A stretch of 5,828 nucleotides of DNA from Flavobacteriaceae bacterium (GTDB taxonomy: Bacteria > Bacteroidota > Bacteroidia > Flavobacteriales > Flavobacteriaceae). Positions 4,734 through 5,828 of this stretch are shown here, one piece after another. Both the position numbers and the translations under genes were made by a program. Where the stretch lies: positions 3,065-8,892 of the forward strand of contig NVSL01000007.1 in assembly GCA_002401215.1 (NCBI GenBank). Reading direction: 5' to 3'. Every line of letters starts with the position of its first letter. The stretch's first letter is position 1. The notes under the pieces are model-generated. The model had not been told where the DNA came from and did no database searches. It saw only the letters and a list, made by a program, of their open reading frames with translations.

Positions 4734-5828
4734 TTAATTCAAGAAATTTCTAGAATTTGCTTCTCCAATTCCGATGACGCTATCATACCGATCCCCAATT
4801 TTTCGATAATAAACCAAGACGGTATAATCATTTTCTGTTTGATAAAAAGAACCATCAATATCATGGTTGCTAAAATTACCATCAGCATCTATGGTTGTAA
4901 ATTGGTAATTATAAAAACCTTGTTTCATTAAGATTTGAGCTTCGTATAATCTGGACTCTTCATTGTAAAAAAGTTCGTTGGTTTCATCGTTTCGCCAATT
5001 GTTAAAATTGCCATTTACAAACACGCGCTTGCCTCGTAAGTCTTCGTAAGTATTTAATGAAAAGAACACCCAAGTATAATCTGCTTCGATGTTAGAGTCA
5101 CCCAATCCGTCAACATTTCTGACTACAAAATTCCCGTTAATATCTGGGTTTATTGCATAGGGTTTGTCGATGCGCTCATCATTGACATATAATATAGTGT
5201 GGTATAATTTTGGCCCAGAATCAACTCTTCTGATATATACATTTGTAAATCGAACTGCTTTACTATCAAAATATAAAAACTCATTTCCTGCCCAAAAATT
5301 GGTGATGTCTAAATATTTATAGAGCAACTGTGAGCCTCGATAAAACTGCGGAACCAAATCAGTAATTGCTGTTTGCCAATTGTTGTTTTGCATCAACACG
5401 GTTTTAATTTCTACCTTCGGATTGTTGATTAACATATTTGGATGGTTGATTACAAATTGTACATTATGTTGGGTGTCTATACTTGCAATTTCTCTACTTC
5501 TGTTAAGGTTTACGCCAACCTCAACCCGCGATTCGTAATATACCAATCGGCGAGTGAAAATGACATTTTCATTTTCGTCTAAAACTGAAATGATATAATT
5601 GCCACTCAATAAAAGTTGGGTGCTTTGGTTTGGAAAAACAATGGAATAATGCGTGTAAAATTGTAAGGTGTTAAAGGAATTTTCATCACTTCTAATGCGG
5701 TCTCCGTTATATCCTTTTATATATTCTCTTTCTGACAATCCGGAGGGATTCCAATTAAAATCGAAGTGTTCTATTTTGTAATAGTAATATTTTTGGTCAG
5801 CTTCTAAATCATCAAAAGATAAAATAAA
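4734..5828 (-). CDS. Type IX secretion system plug protein (DUF5103), N-terminus outside the window
   Basis: The frame stays open to the window edge and gives the last 364 residues of a protein whose family is usually a little over 400 long, so perhaps 50-60 residues including the signal peptide are missing. In Flavobacterium, Plug proteins of this family bind the SprA outer-membrane translocon and close its periplasmic opening when no PorV-cargo complex is present. Recognisable family segments, numbered from the window edge, are LSFDDLEADQKYYYYKIEHF (4-23) and the following NWNPSGLSEREYIKG (25-39), then LSGNYIISVLDENENVIFTRR (about 74-94), and the FWAGNEFLYFD region (178-188). Near the C-terminus VFVNGNFNNW (269-278) and GFYNYQF (304-310) resemble an E-set/CBM48 fold. 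The codon at 5736-5738 is TTG inside a conserved stretch and is not the start. The substrate specificity of the secretion system cannot be judged from this gene. apaG follows on the same strand after 65 bases. Confidence 0.92.
   Translation of the reverse strand, partial: FILSFDDLEADQKYYYYKIEHFDFNWNPSGLSEREYIKGYNGDRIRSDENSFNTLQFYTHYSIVFPNQSTQLLLSGNYIISVLDENENVIFTRRLVYYESRVEVGVNLNRSREIASIDTQHNVQFVINHPNMLINNPKVEIKTVLMQNNNWQTAITDLVPQFYRGSQLLYKYLDITNFWAGNEFLYFDSKAVRFTNVYIRRVDSGPKLYHTILYVNDERIDKPYAINPDINGNFVVRNVDGLGDSNIEADYTWVFFSLNTYEDLRGKRVFVNGNFNNWRNDETNELFYNEESRLYEAQILMKQGFYNYQFTTIDADGNFSNHDIDGSFYQTENDYTVLVYYRKIGDRYDSVIGIGEANSRNFLN

Noticed and set aside
4531..4737. Plus-strand open frame of 68 codons
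   Set aside because: It lies opposite the N-terminal half of apaG, shows no family resemblance and has no promoter; it is an antisense shadow.
4686..4931. Plus-strand open frame of 81 codons
   Set aside because: It runs antisense to the 3' end of the plug gene and across the apaG promoter, with unconvincing composition; a chance open frame.
4734..5738. The plug protein starting at the TTG codon at 5736-5738
   Set aside because: The frame continues upstream to the window edge through residues typical of DUF5103 (for example KIEHF and NWNPSG), so the true start lies outside the window.
1..5828. A novel defence, mobile or biosynthetic system
   Set aside because: All six genes fit known Bacteroidota families with housekeeping, secretion or unknown roles; no transposase, integrase, nuclease, toxin pair, CRISPR array, tRNA or target-site duplication was seen.

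Overview
The window looks like ordinary chromosome from a low-GC member of the Flavobacteriaceae (Bacteroidota). The main reasons are a type IX secretion (T9SS) plug-family protein (DUF5103), a DUF3667 membrane protein, several matches to the Bacteroidota -7 promoter element TAnnTTTG, the lack of Shine-Dalgarno sequences before starts, and GC-rich palindromes of a kind recalled from flavobacterial intergenic regions. Genus and species cannot be told from the sequence alone.

Layout from left to right. Bases 1-357 (minus) hold the first 119 codons of a small secreted lipoprotein whose 3' end lies outside the window. Bases 358-511 hold its promoter, a strong rho-independent terminator and a degenerate palindromic element. 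Bases 512-2143 (minus) encode PruA, the NAD-dependent delta-1-pyrroline-5-carboxylate dehydrogenase that finishes proline breakdown to glutamate. A 134-base divergent promoter region separates it from an NRDE/TANGO2-family gene (2278-2979, plus), which converges on a DUF3667 zinc-ribbon membrane protein gene (3024-4073, minus). Bases 4074-4281 carry a palindromic leader just before the DUF3667 start and a 16-bp perfect inverted repeat. ApaG (4282-4668, minus) follows, and the window ends inside the T9SS plug-like gene (4734 to beyond 5828, minus), whose N-terminus is outside.

Five of the six genes are on the minus strand, but they do not look like one functional operon. pruA is closed by its own terminator, apaG has its own -7 box, and the products belong to unrelated processes: proline catabolism, a possible heme- or Ntn-related housekeeping protein, an ApaG-fold protein, outer-membrane secretion and a surface or periplasmic lipoprotein. 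No RNA gene, CRISPR array, transposase, prophage gene or defence gene was seen. I found no credible evidence of a previously undescribed system. The items most worth a second look are the palindromic elements, the folded leader of the DUF3667 gene, and an E-set/CBM48-like C-terminal domain in the T9SS plug protein.
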